NCBI GenBank assembly: GCA_021324045.1
Contig: JAJPJV010000023.1
Location: 104,687 to 150,568, forward strand
Source of the DNA: Actinomycetota bacterium
GTDB taxonomy: Bacteria; Actinomycetota; Acidimicrobiia; Acidimicrobiales; RAAP-2
Length of the DNA: 45,882 nucleotides
Direction: 5' to 3'
Positions 1 through 8,640 of this stretch are shown piece after piece; positions within the stretch are counted from its first letter, which is position 1, and each line of letters starts with the position of its first letter. The notes beneath the pieces are model-generated. The model was not told where the DNA came from and made no database searches. It saw only the letters and a program-made list of their open reading frames with translations. Made by a program: the position numbers and the translations under genes.

Positions 1-586
1 CGATCCCGGGCAGGCGGTTGTAGGCCTGCTCTGCGGTCAGGGGGAACATGGCTGCGGAGTCCCCGAAGCTGTTCCCCGTCGAATAGATGCCCGTCACGGT
101 GTTGACGGTTCCGTCTGCTGCGAACTTCGAGCCGACGTGCAGCCCGAGGTTGGCGGCGGCACGCCACCCCAGCATGCACTGATTGGTCGCGTCGGCAGCG
201 AAAGCGTGCCCCGCGAGGATGGTGACGCCGAAGGGGCCGAGATCGCTGGGGTTGATCCCGATCTCGATGAAGACCGGGTTCTCTGCGTTGATCTTCTCCG
301 TTGCCACCAGGACCCCCACCGCTCGCGCCACGCCGGGGACCTTGGCGATGCGGGCGCGTTCAGACGCGTCGATGGTACTGGAGAGCAGGTCGGAGACCCC
401 TTTTTGCGCGACGGCGAAGTTCGCCTTCGCGATGGAGATGATCGCGGTGGCAGATTGCTCCAAACCGCTGCTGGTGACCGCGAGGGTGACGACGATCATG
501 ACGGCGAACGCCACCGCCGCGGCGAGTCCCAGCGAGCGTCCCTTCTTCGCCAGGAGGTTCGTGAGGGCGAACAGTGGGTAGGGCAC
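1..586 (-). CDS. ABC transporter permease, MacB/FtsX type (partial, cut by window edge)
   Basis: The minus strand encodes an open frame starting at a GTG (584-586) and running off the left edge, so only the N-terminal 195 residues are present. It begins with a short basic stretch (LAKKGRS), then one clear transmembrane helix at about residues 18-37, followed by a soluble region with small beta-rich segments such as RIAKVPGV and NPSDLGPF. This is the layout of the MacB periplasmic core domain that follows the first membrane helix of FtsX-like ABC permeases. Such permeases work with an ATPase in lipoprotein, peptide or antibiotic export. No ATPase gene is seen upstream. The ribosome binding site is weak, so the exact start is uncertain. 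The family call rests on fold pattern and is moderately sure. Confidence 0.65.
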   Translation of the reverse strand, partial: MPYPLFALTNLLAKKGRSLGLAAAVAFAVMIVVTLAVTSSGLEQSATAIISIAKANFAVAQKGVSDLLSSTIDASERARIAKVPGVARAVGVLVATEKINAENPVFIEIGINPSDLGPFGVTILAGHAFAADATNQCMLGWRAAANLGLHVGSKFAADGTVNTVTGIYSTGNSFGDSAAMFPLTAEQAYNRLPGI

Positions 587-877
587 GAGCTCAGCTCGTC
601 GCCTCGTCGTTCAGCACGCCGCCGAGCCGCCGGCGTGCCCAGGTCGTGAGGCCCGTCGCAACCAGGACCATGTCCCGTTCGTCCCCTTTCGCGTTCGAAG
701 GATCATCGCCTGATCATTACCACGACATCGCAGGCCGAACCCATCGTTGCACTACTGCGGGCGATGATGCAGAGGCGAACGTCACAAGCACGCGTTCGCG
801 TCTGTGGTGCCGAGTCCTTGGGCCAGGCAGCGGGCGCCTGAGGGAGGCCGAGGACGTGTGCCGGGGTGGGCTGGCGG
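587..877. other. Intergenic region, nothing recognised
   Basis: This 291-bp gap separates the PGK-like gene from the permease, both on the minus strand. It shows no convincing coding frame, no dormancy box and no clear terminator hairpin. Short open frames on either strand have no recognisable similarity. Confidence 0.5.
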
Positions 878-2047
878 TCACCAGCCGGCTCGCGGAGCTC
901 TTCGCAGGGCGGCGAGTCCCGGGAGATCCCCGTCTTTGAGCAATGCGATCGTGCTCCCGGTCGCGCTCACGACGCCGGCTGATTCCGGCAGGAGCCGGTG
1001 CTCTCGGAGTGCTCGCACCAACGCGTCGCCGCCGACCACGACGCCTGCCGAGAGCTTCGAGAGGGACCGTGCCACGGCGAGGGTGCCCTCGGCGAAGCGG
1101 GCATCCTCGAGCTTGCCGAGGGCCCCCATCCACAGGATGCGACGTGCGCCGCGAAGCACCTCAGCATAGCGGACGGCGGTCCGTGGCCCGATGTCGGCGA
1201 TGGAGCCGGCGATGACGCTCTCGGGCTTGGCGACGACCATTGTGCCGTCGTCGCGCTCCCACACGAGGTCCAAGGGGAGCACGACGTCGTGGAGGATCTC
1301 GTGGGCGACCCCGTAGGCTCGGCGGCATTCCTCGATGAAGTCCGGCGGTTCGTCACCTGGCGGTTGCTTACCGAGGGCGACGAAGAACGGGTGTGACATC
1401 TGCGCGCCGACGAGGACCGCGTCAGCGCGCAGCACCAGGGCTTGCAGGTCACGGAGACGATCGAGCACGGATCGGCTGCCGATGACCACGACGAAGGGGC
1501 GCTCGGGCGCCAGCATCGGCGCCAAGAGTTCCAGGTCGGCTTGGAGCCTGCGCCCGGCCGCGCTGGGGAGCACGGTGGGCGGGCCGACCACCGATACCAG
1601 CGGGGTCGCGCACCATTGGAAATCGTCATTGACGAAGAGCTCCTGCCCTTCGAGGAGCCAATCGAGCAGGTCCGCGCCATCGGCTCGGTGCCCATCGGTC
1701 GTTTCGTGTGCGGCGGAGAATGGTCGTTCTCCTTCGGCGAGGTTGGGCAGGACGCGGAGCTTCGGGTAGTGCGAGGTCAGCGCCTTGGCTGTGCGGGCAA
1801 AGCGATCAGGATCCCCGGTCGAACCCAGCGGTCCCTGATGCCCGGAGACGGTCACCTCGGCTCCTCTTTGAAAGAGCCACTCCAGCGTCGGGCCCAGTTG
1901 CTCGACGTGGCGAACATGGCAGAGGTCGTCGTCCTCGGTGGGCGGGATGTCGAGGTCGGCGCGTACCAGGACGCGTCTTCCAGCCGGGTCGGGCAGATCT
2001 TCGAGGAGCGGTACATCGAACGGGCGCCGGATCTCGGCGGCGTTCAT
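878..2047 (-). CDS. Divergent phosphoglycerate kinase-like protein, probably catalytically altered
   Basis: A 389-residue protein co-linear with phosphoglycerate kinase over its whole length. It has a RADLDIP segment where PGK has RVDFNVP, a PFVVVIG strand, the IADIGPRT and FAEGT segments and a C-terminal DLPGLAAL tail. Several catalytic landmarks are changed: the nucleotide loop WNGPMG reads WMGALG, the glycine-rich STGGGASLE loop reads SATGSTIAL, and SHLGRP reads SGHQGPLG, losing an arginine of the 3-phosphoglycerate basic patch. Other arginines of that patch (the VRFH and AHR sites) are also replaced. PGK normally transfers phosphate between 1,3-bisphosphoglycerate and ADP in glycolysis; this copy may be a pseudoenzyme or use another substrate. 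Its ATG overlaps the stop of the upstream DUF1707 gene (ATGA), so the two are translated together. The fold call is confident, the activity is not. Confidence 0.8.
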   Translation of the reverse strand: MNAAEIRRPFDVPLLEDLPDPAGRRVLVRADLDIPPTEDDDLCHVRHVEQLGPTLEWLFQRGAEVTVSGHQGPLGSTGDPDRFARTAKALTSHYPKLRVLPNLAEGERPFSAAHETTDGHRADGADLLDWLLEGQELFVNDDFQWCATPLVSVVGPPTVLPSAAGRRLQADLELLAPMLAPERPFVVVIGSRSVLDRLRDLQALVLRADAVLVGAQMSHPFFVALGKQPPGDEPPDFIEECRRAYGVAHEILHDVVLPLDLVWERDDGTMVVAKPESVIAGSIADIGPRTAVRYAEVLRGARRILWMGALGKLEDARFAEGTLAVARSLSKLSAGVVVGGDALVRALREHRLLPESAGVVSATGSTIALLKDGDLPGLAALRRAPRAGW

Positions 2048-2655
2048 CTTGAGCGCACGGGGAAGCATGCAAGAAGGGCGACGGCGACGGGCCACAACTC
2101 CCACAGACCGGCGAGCAACTGGACGACGAGCGCTGCGAGGACGACCGGCGCCGCCACAGCGGTCCGCAGGAAGAGCCCCGAGGCGGCGCGTCGGTCTGGA
2201 GGCGGGGAGTCCGCCGGCAGGTCGGCGACCAGCACGACGAGCTCGTGGCGATAACGAGCACGCAGTGCGCGATCGATGCGATGGGTGCCTTCTTCGACGC
2301 CGAGTCGGCCCTCGCCCACGGCGACGGAGAGGCGACGGGCCGCCTCCTCGCGCTCGACGTCGGAGGCCAATACTGGCGCAGCGCTCGGTTGTTCGGCAAC
2401 GCCGGGAAGGCCCGGCCGTTGGAGTCCGTGCGGTCGCACGTCGCCATCGCTCGGGTCGGTGGGCTCGTCGGGCTCGGAGGCGACATCGCCATAGCGGCGC
2501 CGCCAGTGCTGGGCAGCGGCCACGACGACGAGAAGCGACAGGAACAGGCCAAGGACGGAAGGACCCATGAACCAATAGGGGTGCCAGTGATTGCCGTCGA
2601 AGGGGCCTCCTGAACCTGTGGCGATCAGCCCCAGGCGGTGGACGATACCGAGCAT
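2044..2655 (-). CDS. DUF1707 membrane protein
   Basis: A 203-residue protein with a transmembrane helix near residues 28-47, a cytosolic DUF1707 (SHOCT-like) domain at about 98-148 and two further hydrophobic segments at about 162-200. The DUF1707 signature is visible as SDVEREEAARRL, then EGRLGVEE and ELVVLVADLP. DUF1707 is an actinobacterial small helical module of unknown function, often next to membrane segments and thought to mediate protein contacts. The gene overlaps the PGK-like gene by an ATGA junction, suggesting the soluble PGK-like protein could act at or be recruited to this membrane protein. Start taken at ATG 2653-2655. No dormancy box was found upstream. Confidence 0.75.
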   Translation of the reverse strand: MLGIVHRLGLIATGSGGPFDGNHWHPYWFMGPSVLGLFLSLLVVVAAAQHWRRRYGDVASEPDEPTDPSDGDVRPHGLQRPGLPGVAEQPSAAPVLASDVEREEAARRLSVAVGEGRLGVEEGTHRIDRALRARYRHELVVLVADLPADSPPPDRRAASGLFLRTAVAAPVVLAALVVQLLAGLWELWPVAVALLACFPVRSR

Positions 2656-2998
2656 CCCTCAGCCGTTCCGTGCACAGGCCTGCATTGTGCCACCAGGAGC
2701 CGGCCCTCGAGGTGCCAGGGCCGAGCCCCGAGGGCTCTGAGCAGATGCCAACCGTTCCCCTTCACATCGCGGATCAGTACCCGCTCGGGCGGGGACGAAA
2801 CGGACACGCCAGTGCGATCGAGGGAGAGCACGGATCATCGTCAGCTTCGAGTGGTCCGAATCCTGAGGCGAGACCCCAGCGCGGTGCCGAACCGGTTCCT
2901 CGCCACAGCTGCACCGGCAGCTTCGTCGTTGCGTCGAGCTCTGTCGGGGAGCGGGACCAACGGCTCTACACCGAGGCTCGTTCGCCGGGCAGCATGGC
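2656..2998. other. Divergent intergenic region, nothing recognised
   Basis: This 343-bp gap lies between the divergent DUF1707 and MFS genes. It should hold both promoters but no shared motif or known regulatory element could be picked out. A GC-rich inverted segment near 2718-2735 resembles the dormancy box but has one base too few between its halves, so it was not counted. Confidence 0.5.
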
Positions 2999-4516
2999 GT
3001 GGCGATGGACGCTTCGAGCCGTCTCCACCCGCTCGGTACGCCTGCAGTGCGTGACCATCGGCGGCGCTTGGTCGTCTTCGTCGTGATGATGGGTGTGCTC
3101 ATGACGGTCGTCGACACGACGATCGTCGTCCTGGGGCTTCCGGCCATGGAGCGATCACTGCGCATCCCACTGTCGGCGGTGATCTGGGTGATCATCGCGT
3201 ACATCCTCGTCGTCACGGTCCTGGCGACCCAGGTCGGGAGGCTGGGGCGGTCTCTTCGGCCGATCACGCAGGTATGAGCTCGGCTTCTTTCGTGTTCGTG
3301 GTGGGGTCGGCCTTGTGTGCGGCGGCGACGAGTGCGGCAACGATCATCGCCTTCCGCGTGGTCCAGGGCTTCGGGGTTGCGTTCCTCACCGCGAAAGCGG
3401 TGCGGTGCTCGCCGCCGCACTCGCTCCGGCGGAGCGAGGCCTGGCGTTCGGCTACAACTCCATGGGGCGGAACGTCGGCGTCATCCTGGGCATCCTGCTC
3501 GGCGGCGTGCGCATCACCTTCGCGTCGTGGCGCTGGAGCTTCTGGATCAACGTCCCCACCGGCCTTGTTGCGCTCGCTGTGGCTGTCGTGGTCCTGCGCG
3601 ACGTCCACCCGGTGCAGCGCCAGCGCCTCGACCTTGTCGGCATGGTGGCGCTCGGCGCGGGACGGTTCGGTGTCCTGTGGGCGATGACCAAGCTGGCGAC
3701 CGAGAGCCTCTCGGCCGCCGTCCTCGGCTCCTTATCGGAGGCATGGTGGCGCTGGTCGCCTTCGTGACGGTGGAGCGAAGTCGGCGAGCACCGTTGGTCG
3801 AGCCGTCGTTGTTCCGCTTCCCGACGCTCACCCCTACGCTGCTGGCTTCGTTGTTCCAGGCGGTCGCCAACTTCGCTGCCGTGTTCCGCGTGCTCACGCA
3901 TCTCCAGGGGGTTTACGGCCTCAGTCCGCCCCACGCCTCGCTCCTGCTCGTGCCCGGCGATCTCGTCGCGGGGATCGCCGGTCCCTCCTGCGGTCGCCTG
4001 GCCGACCGGCTCGGGGCAGTGTGGCCTGCAACGCTGGGCCTCGGCATCCAGATCGCAGCGCTCGCCGTCTCTGTGCAGTTCCAGGTGACCGCGTCCTTGG
4101 TCTTCGTCATCGTCGGCTCGATCCTCAACGGCATGGGAGCCGGAGCGTTCATGCCCGCGAACAACTCGGCGGTCATGAAGGTCGCGCCAGGGGAGGACTT
4201 CGGCATCGCTTCGGAAATGCTGCGCACCTTTGCCAACATCGGGATGGTCTTCTCGTTCGCCGTGGCGGTTCTCGTGGCCGCTCGCTCGATCTCGCGGCGA
4301 CTGCCATTCGCCATCTTCCTCGGGACCGCGACCCGCTCGCATCGGGTTGGGGTCGCGTTCACGGCCGGTTTGCACGCGGCGTTCCTCGCGTCGATCTGCT
4401 TCATGACGCCCGCTGCACTGTTATCGGCGACCCGGAACCGGCAGCGCCGTCATCGAGCGTCGGAGGCTGGCGGCGAGCGCACTGGCGACGCACGAGCGGC
4501 TCGAGGCTGGCGGTGA
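2999..4516 (+). pseudogene. Decayed MFS drug-efflux transporter, DHA2 (EmrB/QacA) type
   Basis: Successive segments in three reading frames together make one 14-TM-type MFS transporter. The frame from 2999 gives the first helix with the family motif VVDTTIVVLGLPAM. After shifts near 3250-3275 comes a segment with FRVVQGFGVAF. After a shift near 3400 comes GYNSMGRNVGVILG and SWRWSFWINVP, both typical of DHA2 pumps. After a shift near 3730 the C-terminal half runs to the stop at 4516. At least three frameshifts separate these parts, so no full-length protein can be made, unless they are assembly errors. The stop codon overlaps the GTG start of the next gene (GTGA), which shows that the intact ancestor was co-translated with it. 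The start near 2999-3005 is approximate. Confidence 0.8.
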
Positions 4517-5586
4517 GCGAGCGCGAGCCCGGAGGCGACCCGGGTGACCTCGACTGGGTTCACCTCGGGGCGTCGTTGCGGCCGGAGCAGTCCCCAGTCA
4601 CTGGTCGATCGCCGGGGCGTAGATCCCATCGGGTGGTGCGCGTGGTGATCGGGCTGGCGGTCCTGGGGGTCGTCATCGCGCTCGTGCTCCGGGCGCCGTC
4701 GGCGGTGAGCGATTTCACCGCCGCCTTCCGGCACTTCCGGGCCGATCGGCTCCCGTGGCTCGTGCCGGCAGCCGTCCTCGAGACGACCTCACTGCTGGCA
4801 ATGGCGGTTGCCCAGCGCCAGTTGCTATCCGCAGGAGGCCACCGGGTCGCCCTGGTGAGCCTGTTGGGGTTCACGGTGGCCTCGACGGCCATCGCGGACC
4901 TCGTACCGCTCGGCGTCGCTCCGGCGAGTGGCTGGTTGCTCGGCCAGTACCACGCCCGCGGCGTCCCGGTGGCGCTGGCGACCTGGACCGTTCTCGCAGC
5001 CGGCTTCGCCGCGACGACCACCGTGCTCGGCCTCGTGCTCCTCGGGGCAGGACTTGCGGGGATCTGGACGCCGGTTGGCCTGGTTGCGGCAGGCGCTGTC
5101 CTCGCCGTGGGCGCCGTCGGGGTCGTGGTCGTCGCCCATCGGCTGGTGCGCTGGGACCGGTGGCTGGCCGCGCGATTTCGCGGCCGCCTGACGCAAGCGG
5201 TCGCGGCGGCGATCGAGCATGCGACGCGCTACCGGGTGTCGGTGCGGGGTGGGAGCGTGGTCTTCGTGGCCTCCGTGCTCAACTGGCTCTGCGACGCGGG
5301 CGTCCTCGTCCTTGCCTTTGTGATCCTGGGGTTCGCCGTTCCCTGGCACGGCGTGTTGTTCGCGTACGCCATTGCCCAGGTCGCACGGGGTCTCAGCCTG
5401 CTGCCCGGGGGACTGGGTGCCGTCGAGGGCGGTCTGGTGGGGGGATTGGTCTTCACGGGTGTTCGGGCCGTTCCAGCACTCGCAGCGACCCTTGTCTATC
5501 GGTTCGTCGCCTTCTGGGCAGTGGCGGCAGTGGGGAGCGTCGTCTTCATCGTCCTCACCCGCCGGTGGCGAGATCGGCTCCGTTGA
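4513..5586 (+). CDS. YbhN/UPF0104-type membrane protein (lysylphosphatidylglycerol synthase TM-region family)
   Basis: A 357-residue integral membrane protein with about eight hydrophobic segments after a soluble, charged N-terminus of about 40 residues. The conserved family region near the C-terminus, LSLLPGGLGAVEGG, is present: the LPGGLG-x-x-EG motif is typical of the flippase-like region of MprF and of UPF0104 proteins. Homologues are linked to lipid translocation or envelope biogenesis, and no aminoacyl-transferase domain follows here. The GTG start at 4513 overlaps the stop of the decayed MFS gene. The 3' end overlaps the convergent TIG gene by 32 bp. The family call is confident, the substrate unknown. 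Confidence 0.8.
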   Translation: MSEREPGGDPGDLDWVHLGASLRPEQSPVTGRSPGRRSHRVVRVVIGLAVLGVVIALVLRAPSAVSDFTAAFRHFRADRLPWLVPAAVLETTSLLAMAVAQRQLLSAGGHRVALVSLLGFTVASTAIADLVPLGVAPASGWLLGQYHARGVPVALATWTVLAAGFAATTTVLGLVLLGAGLAGIWTPVGLVAAGAVLAVGAVGVVVVAHRLVRWDRWLAARFRGRLTQAVAAAIEHATRYRVSVRGGSVVFVASVLNWLCDAGVLVLAFVILGFAVPWHGVLFAYAIAQVARGLSLLPGGLGAVEGGLVGGLVFTGVRAVPALAATLVYRFVAFWAVAAVGSVVFIVLTRRWRDRLR

Positions 5587-6466
5587 GCCCCGACGGCAAG
5601 GAGCCGCCGTAGGAGAAGGTGAGGGCATTAGAGGTCCCAGACTCGGTGGATACCGTCACGACGACCGTATGCGGTCCCCCCGGGAGCGCCGGAACGATCA
5701 CCGAGCATGAGGTTTCGGTGGGGCAGCTCGTCGGGGCTTGCTGGCCGTCGAAGGTGGCCTGGACCTGTCCGTTCGCACTGAACAGGTTGGTACCGGAGAT
5801 CGTCACGACCTGGCCGGCCGTTCCCGAGGAAGGATCGAGGGTGCGAAGGACGGGCGCGCCGGAGGCGACGACGCCCGGGGGCACCGTCGTGCTCGGGAGC
5901 GCGGGAACCGGGGCGCTGGTCGACGGAGGTGACGTTGGCGTCGTCGGGGAGGTCGTCGGTTTCGTGGAGGCACTGCCCGGAGGGGTCACGGCGGGAGCGG
6001 TCGTGATGGGCGATGCTCCGATCGGCGAGACCCCGATCGGGGAGGTCGTCGTCGGTGGGGCTGCGGTCGGGGTCGTGGTGGGCTGCGTCGGGGTCCGAGA
6101 AGCGGGAACCGAGGCAGGTGGAGGCGTCGCCGAGGTGGTGCCGGTGAGGCGGCCGACGATGACCGCGATGCTGGCGGCGGCGACGAGCGCGGCGGCGACG
6201 ATGACGCTACGACGCAGCACCGTCTCGGAGCGCAACCGCCGTTGGGTGCCCCGCGGGCGCGATGGGGTCTTGCCATGCGCACTGTCGTCGCCCGGTCCGG
6301 CGATCGCGTTCGGCTCCAGCTGCACCGTGGCTTCGGGGGTCTGCTCCACGGGCTTGGGATCCACCGGCCTCGGGTCGTCAGGCGCGCTAGGCGCGCCCTG
6401 GCGCGCTCTGCGGGCCGCTGCAGCCATTGCCTGGAGCGCCCGCTGGTTCGGTCGTGGCGCGTTCAT
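5555..6466 (-). CDS. Membrane-anchored IPT/TIG-domain protein with a Pro/Thr-rich linker
   Basis: A 303-residue protein in three parts. Residues 1-80 are cytosolic and charged; about residues 87-106 form a single transmembrane helix (VIVAAALVAAASIAVIVG). A long linker of Pro, Thr and Ser with repeats of the kind SPIG and TTSP spans roughly 110-205 and should extend through the cell wall. The C-terminal domain from about 207 to 290 is an IPT/TIG immunoglobulin-like fold (GTAGQVVTISGTNLF) with a pair of cysteines (SCPTETSC). It is the last gene of an operon with the PDZ protease and the neocarzinostatin-like protein, 22 bp after the latter. Its role is probably structural or adhesive at the envelope. 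It is not known from sequence what it binds. Confidence 0.75.
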   Translation of the reverse strand: MNAPRPNQRALQAMAAAARRARQGAPSAPDDPRPVDPKPVEQTPEATVQLEPNAIAGPGDDSAHGKTPSRPRGTQRRLRSETVLRRSVIVAAALVAAASIAVIVGRLTGTTSATPPPASVPASRTPTQPTTTPTAAPPTTTSPIGVSPIGASPITTAPAVTPPGSASTKPTTSPTTPTSPPSTSAPVPALPSTTVPPGVVASGAPVLRTLDPSSGTAGQVVTISGTNLFSANGQVQATFDGQQAPTSCPTETSCSVIVPALPGGPHTVVVTVSTESGTSNALTFSYGGSLPSGLNGADLATGG

Positions 6467-6488
6467 CGTCTCGACCGCTCCTCGCTCG

Positions 6489-7235
6489 TCATCCGAAGGG
6501 GATCGAAGGGCTGAGCGTGCTCCCGGGCTTGGTCGAGCTCCGCTTGACGCCGGGCACGAAGCTGATCGCCACGCTCACCTGGTCACCAGCGGCGTCGCCG
6601 AAGGCGATGGTGCAGGTGGCTCCTGCCGCTCGTTGTGCCGCCGTCGGGGGGCAAGGATAGCGTGGCGCGTCCTTCGTCGCCGCGGCGCCGGCGCTGTCGG
6701 TTCCCCGTGCCGGGGGTCCTGTGATCCCGGTGACGACGGAGAACGTGGTCTCCAGCGTGCCGCTCGAAGCGCTCGTGGCTGGTGCCGCCAGGGGATTGGT
6801 GCAGCTCACCGGGACCGCGCTGCCCTGGACCGGGACCGTGGGCTGCGCGCTCGCGCTATTGCACTCGGCGATCCCTCCCGGGCTGTTGGGGTGGAATCCC
6901 GATCCGGTGACCGTGACGACCTCGCGACCCCTCAGGCAGGTCCCCGGGGACACGGTGATCCGGATGCTGCCCTGGGTCTCCTGGACCGGTCTTGGGTGAC
7001 AGACGAGCGCTTTCGCCCGTTTCTTGGGTCGAGCCTTGGGTTTGCCATGGGGACTCGGCTTGGGGTTGGCGTGGCGACTGGCCTTGGCACGGCGAAGGGC
7101 CGCCGCATGCTGCGGCGTACGCTCGGTCACCGCGCCAGCCGTCGCCTGTCCCTTGAAGCTGGCGAGGACTGCCAGCGCGACGAGGAGGCTCAGGCAGGCG
7201 AGCAGGCGGCGGTGGTCGCGCGCACGAAGGATCAT
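6489..7235 (-). CDS. Secreted protein with a neocarzinostatin-like domain
   Basis: A 248-residue protein with a classical signal peptide (basic start, hydrophobic core LLACLSLLVALAVLAS, cleavage expected after the TAGA region), then a Lys/Pro/Arg-rich stretch to about residue 80. From about residue 92 it resembles the neocarzinostatin/macromomycin immunoglobulin-like fold: TVSPGTCLRGREVVTVTGSGF followed by ECN and later cysteine pairs. In actinobacteria this fold occurs both in chromoprotein antibiotics and in many secreted proteins of unknown function; no enediyne genes are present, so the latter applies. Its ATG overlaps the protease stop (ATGA), so it is translationally coupled. It could be a substrate or partner of the protease, which is inference. 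Confidence 0.65.
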   Translation of the reverse strand: MILRARDHRRLLACLSLLVALAVLASFKGQATAGAVTERTPQHAAALRRAKASRHANPKPSPHGKPKARPKKRAKALVCHPRPVQETQGSIRITVSPGTCLRGREVVTVTGSGFHPNSPGGIAECNSASAQPTVPVQGSAVPVSCTNPLAAPATSASSGTLETTFSVVTGITGPPARGTDSAGAAATKDAPRYPCPPTAAQRAAGATCTIAFGDAAGDQVSVAISFVPGVKRSSTKPGSTLSPSIPFG

Positions 7236-8461
7236 TGCGGAGGTCCGCTCCCGAGCAGGACCTTGACGGCGTGCGTTGTACCCGAAGGGTCGAGGAAATC
7301 CACGGTGACGGTGGTGCCAGGGGACTCCTCCAGCAGGGCATCGGTGAGCGCGCCTGGGGTGGTGATCGTGTGGGCATCGAGGCCGGTGATGATCTCCCCG
7401 GAGACGAGGCCGGCGGTCGCCGCGGGACCACCGGGGAAGACCTCGACGATCTGTGCGCCGGGTCCGCCGGTGCTCGGTGTCGAGACCAGCACCCCTAAGA
7501 ACGGGGTTGGACCGACGTGGACGGTGGCCGACGGTGCGTCAGCTTCGATCCTGGCTGCGATGGCCAGCGCCGCATCGATGGGGATCGCGTAGCCCGTGGT
7601 GCCAGCGCCCTGGATCGAGGAGCCTTCCGATCCTGCGGTGACCATGCCGATGACGCGCCCCGCGCGGTTGACCATCGCACCGCCGGAGTACCCGGGCACG
7701 ATGGCGGTATTGGCCTCGATGAGCCCGAAGAGTTGTTCAGAGGATCCGTTGAAGGGGTCCTGCGCGGTGATCGTCTGGTTGGTTGCGGTGACGGAGCCCG
7801 CCGCGAAGCTGGGTGTGCCGCCGACGCCCTCCGCGTTGCCCACGGCCACGACGCCGTCGCCGGGCTTGACCGTCGCGGAATCACCGATGCTCGCGGTTCG
7901 CAGGTGTGAGGCACCGCTCAACTGGAGGACTGCGACGTCATCGGTGTGGTCGTAACCAACGACGGTCGCGTCGTAGGTCTTGTGGTTCCCGACGTCGGTG
8001 ACGCTGATGGAGGTGGCTCCCTCGATCACGTGATTGTTCGTGAGCACCTCACCGTTCTGCCGCAAGACGATGCCCGTTCCTGCCCCTTGGACGCCTTCGT
8101 AGGAAAGGAGCGTGTCGATGTCGACCAGGGCCGGATCGATGCTTCGCGCAAGCGCCAGCGCATTTGGGGGGGCTCCAGGGGCCGAAGACCCTTGGCCTGG
8201 AGCGATCACCGGCGCCGACGATGCCGGCGGCAGAGTGGTAGCCGGTGGGGACGACGGCGTCGAAGCCAAGCTACCGAGGGCTGCGCCGACCGCTGCGATC
8301 ACGATCATCGCCAGCACGACGAGCAGCCTCGTTCCCCTGCGCCGAGCGCGACCCCGTCCGCGCGCTGGTTCCTGGACGTGCAGCTGCGGGGACGGGGGTT
8401 CCACTTGCGGACCCGGTTCTTTCCCAGGAGGTGGGGCAGGGAGTTCGCTGCCGACTGGCAC
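7232..8461 (-). CDS. Membrane-anchored trypsin-like serine protease with PDZ domain (HtrA/DegP type)
   Basis: A 409-residue protease. Residues 1-44 are Pro- and Arg-rich and cytosolic, residues 45-66 form one transmembrane helix, and a trypsin-like domain follows. The catalytic triad is visible as His in LTNNHVIEG, Asp in HTDDVAVLQL and Ser in VPGYSGGAMV. A PDZ domain occupies roughly the last 90 residues (FLGVLVS, then AGLVSGEIITGLD). The enzyme should face outside the cell and handle damaged or specific envelope proteins. A longer open frame reaches 8560, but the start is placed at the third of three consecutive GTG codons (8461), behind a GGAG, because the dormancy box at 8498-8513 would otherwise lie inside the coding region. 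It heads an operon with two secreted or anchored proteins. Confidence 0.88.
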   Translation of the reverse strand: MPVGSELPAPPPGKEPGPQVEPPSPQLHVQEPARGRGRARRRGTRLLVVLAMIVIAAVGAALGSLASTPSSPPATTLPPASSAPVIAPGQGSSAPGAPPNALALARSIDPALVDIDTLLSYEGVQGAGTGIVLRQNGEVLTNNHVIEGATSISVTDVGNHKTYDATVVGYDHTDDVAVLQLSGASHLRTASIGDSATVKPGDGVVAVGNAEGVGGTPSFAAGSVTATNQTITAQDPFNGSSEQLFGLIEANTAIVPGYSGGAMVNRAGRVIGMVTAGSEGSSIQGAGTTGYAIPIDAALAIAARIEADAPSATVHVGPTPFLGVLVSTPSTGGPGAQIVEVFPGGPAATAGLVSGEIITGLDAHTITTPGALTDALLEESPGTTVTVDFLDPSGTTHAVKVLLGSGPPQ

Positions 8462-8497
8462 CACCACTCCAGCGTTGCGCCCCGAACCGGCGCACGA

Positions 8498-8513
8498 AAG
8501 GGTCCAAGGTCCC
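8498..8513 (-). promoter_or_regulatory. Dormancy-type box, site A
   Basis: Minus-strand GGGACCTTGGACCCTT differs from the window consensus GGGACNTTNGNCCCTA only at the last base. A possible -10 hexamer AACGCT follows after 21 nt. The box lies 36 nt before the chosen protease start and supports that start. Confidence 0.7.
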
Positions 8514-8640
8514 GAACCGCTCAGGACGGCCGTTGCCTCGGGGTCACTCGCCCGCAGCACGGGCGAGTCCCCAAGCGCGTCGACGACGGCGAGGTGGTGT
8601 GTCGCCGGACCGTGGTGTTGGGAGGGGCTTGGCCGGTGGT

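Noticed and set aside
2715-2740. Box-like GGGGCTCGGCCCTG before the DUF1707 gene
   Set aside because: One base too short between the arms and without GGGAC.
5619-7592. A 657-codon open frame on the plus strand across the TIG/neocarzinostatin-like genes
   Set aside because: It is antisense to three well supported minus-strand genes, has no family similarity and reflects GC-rich third positions of the other strand.
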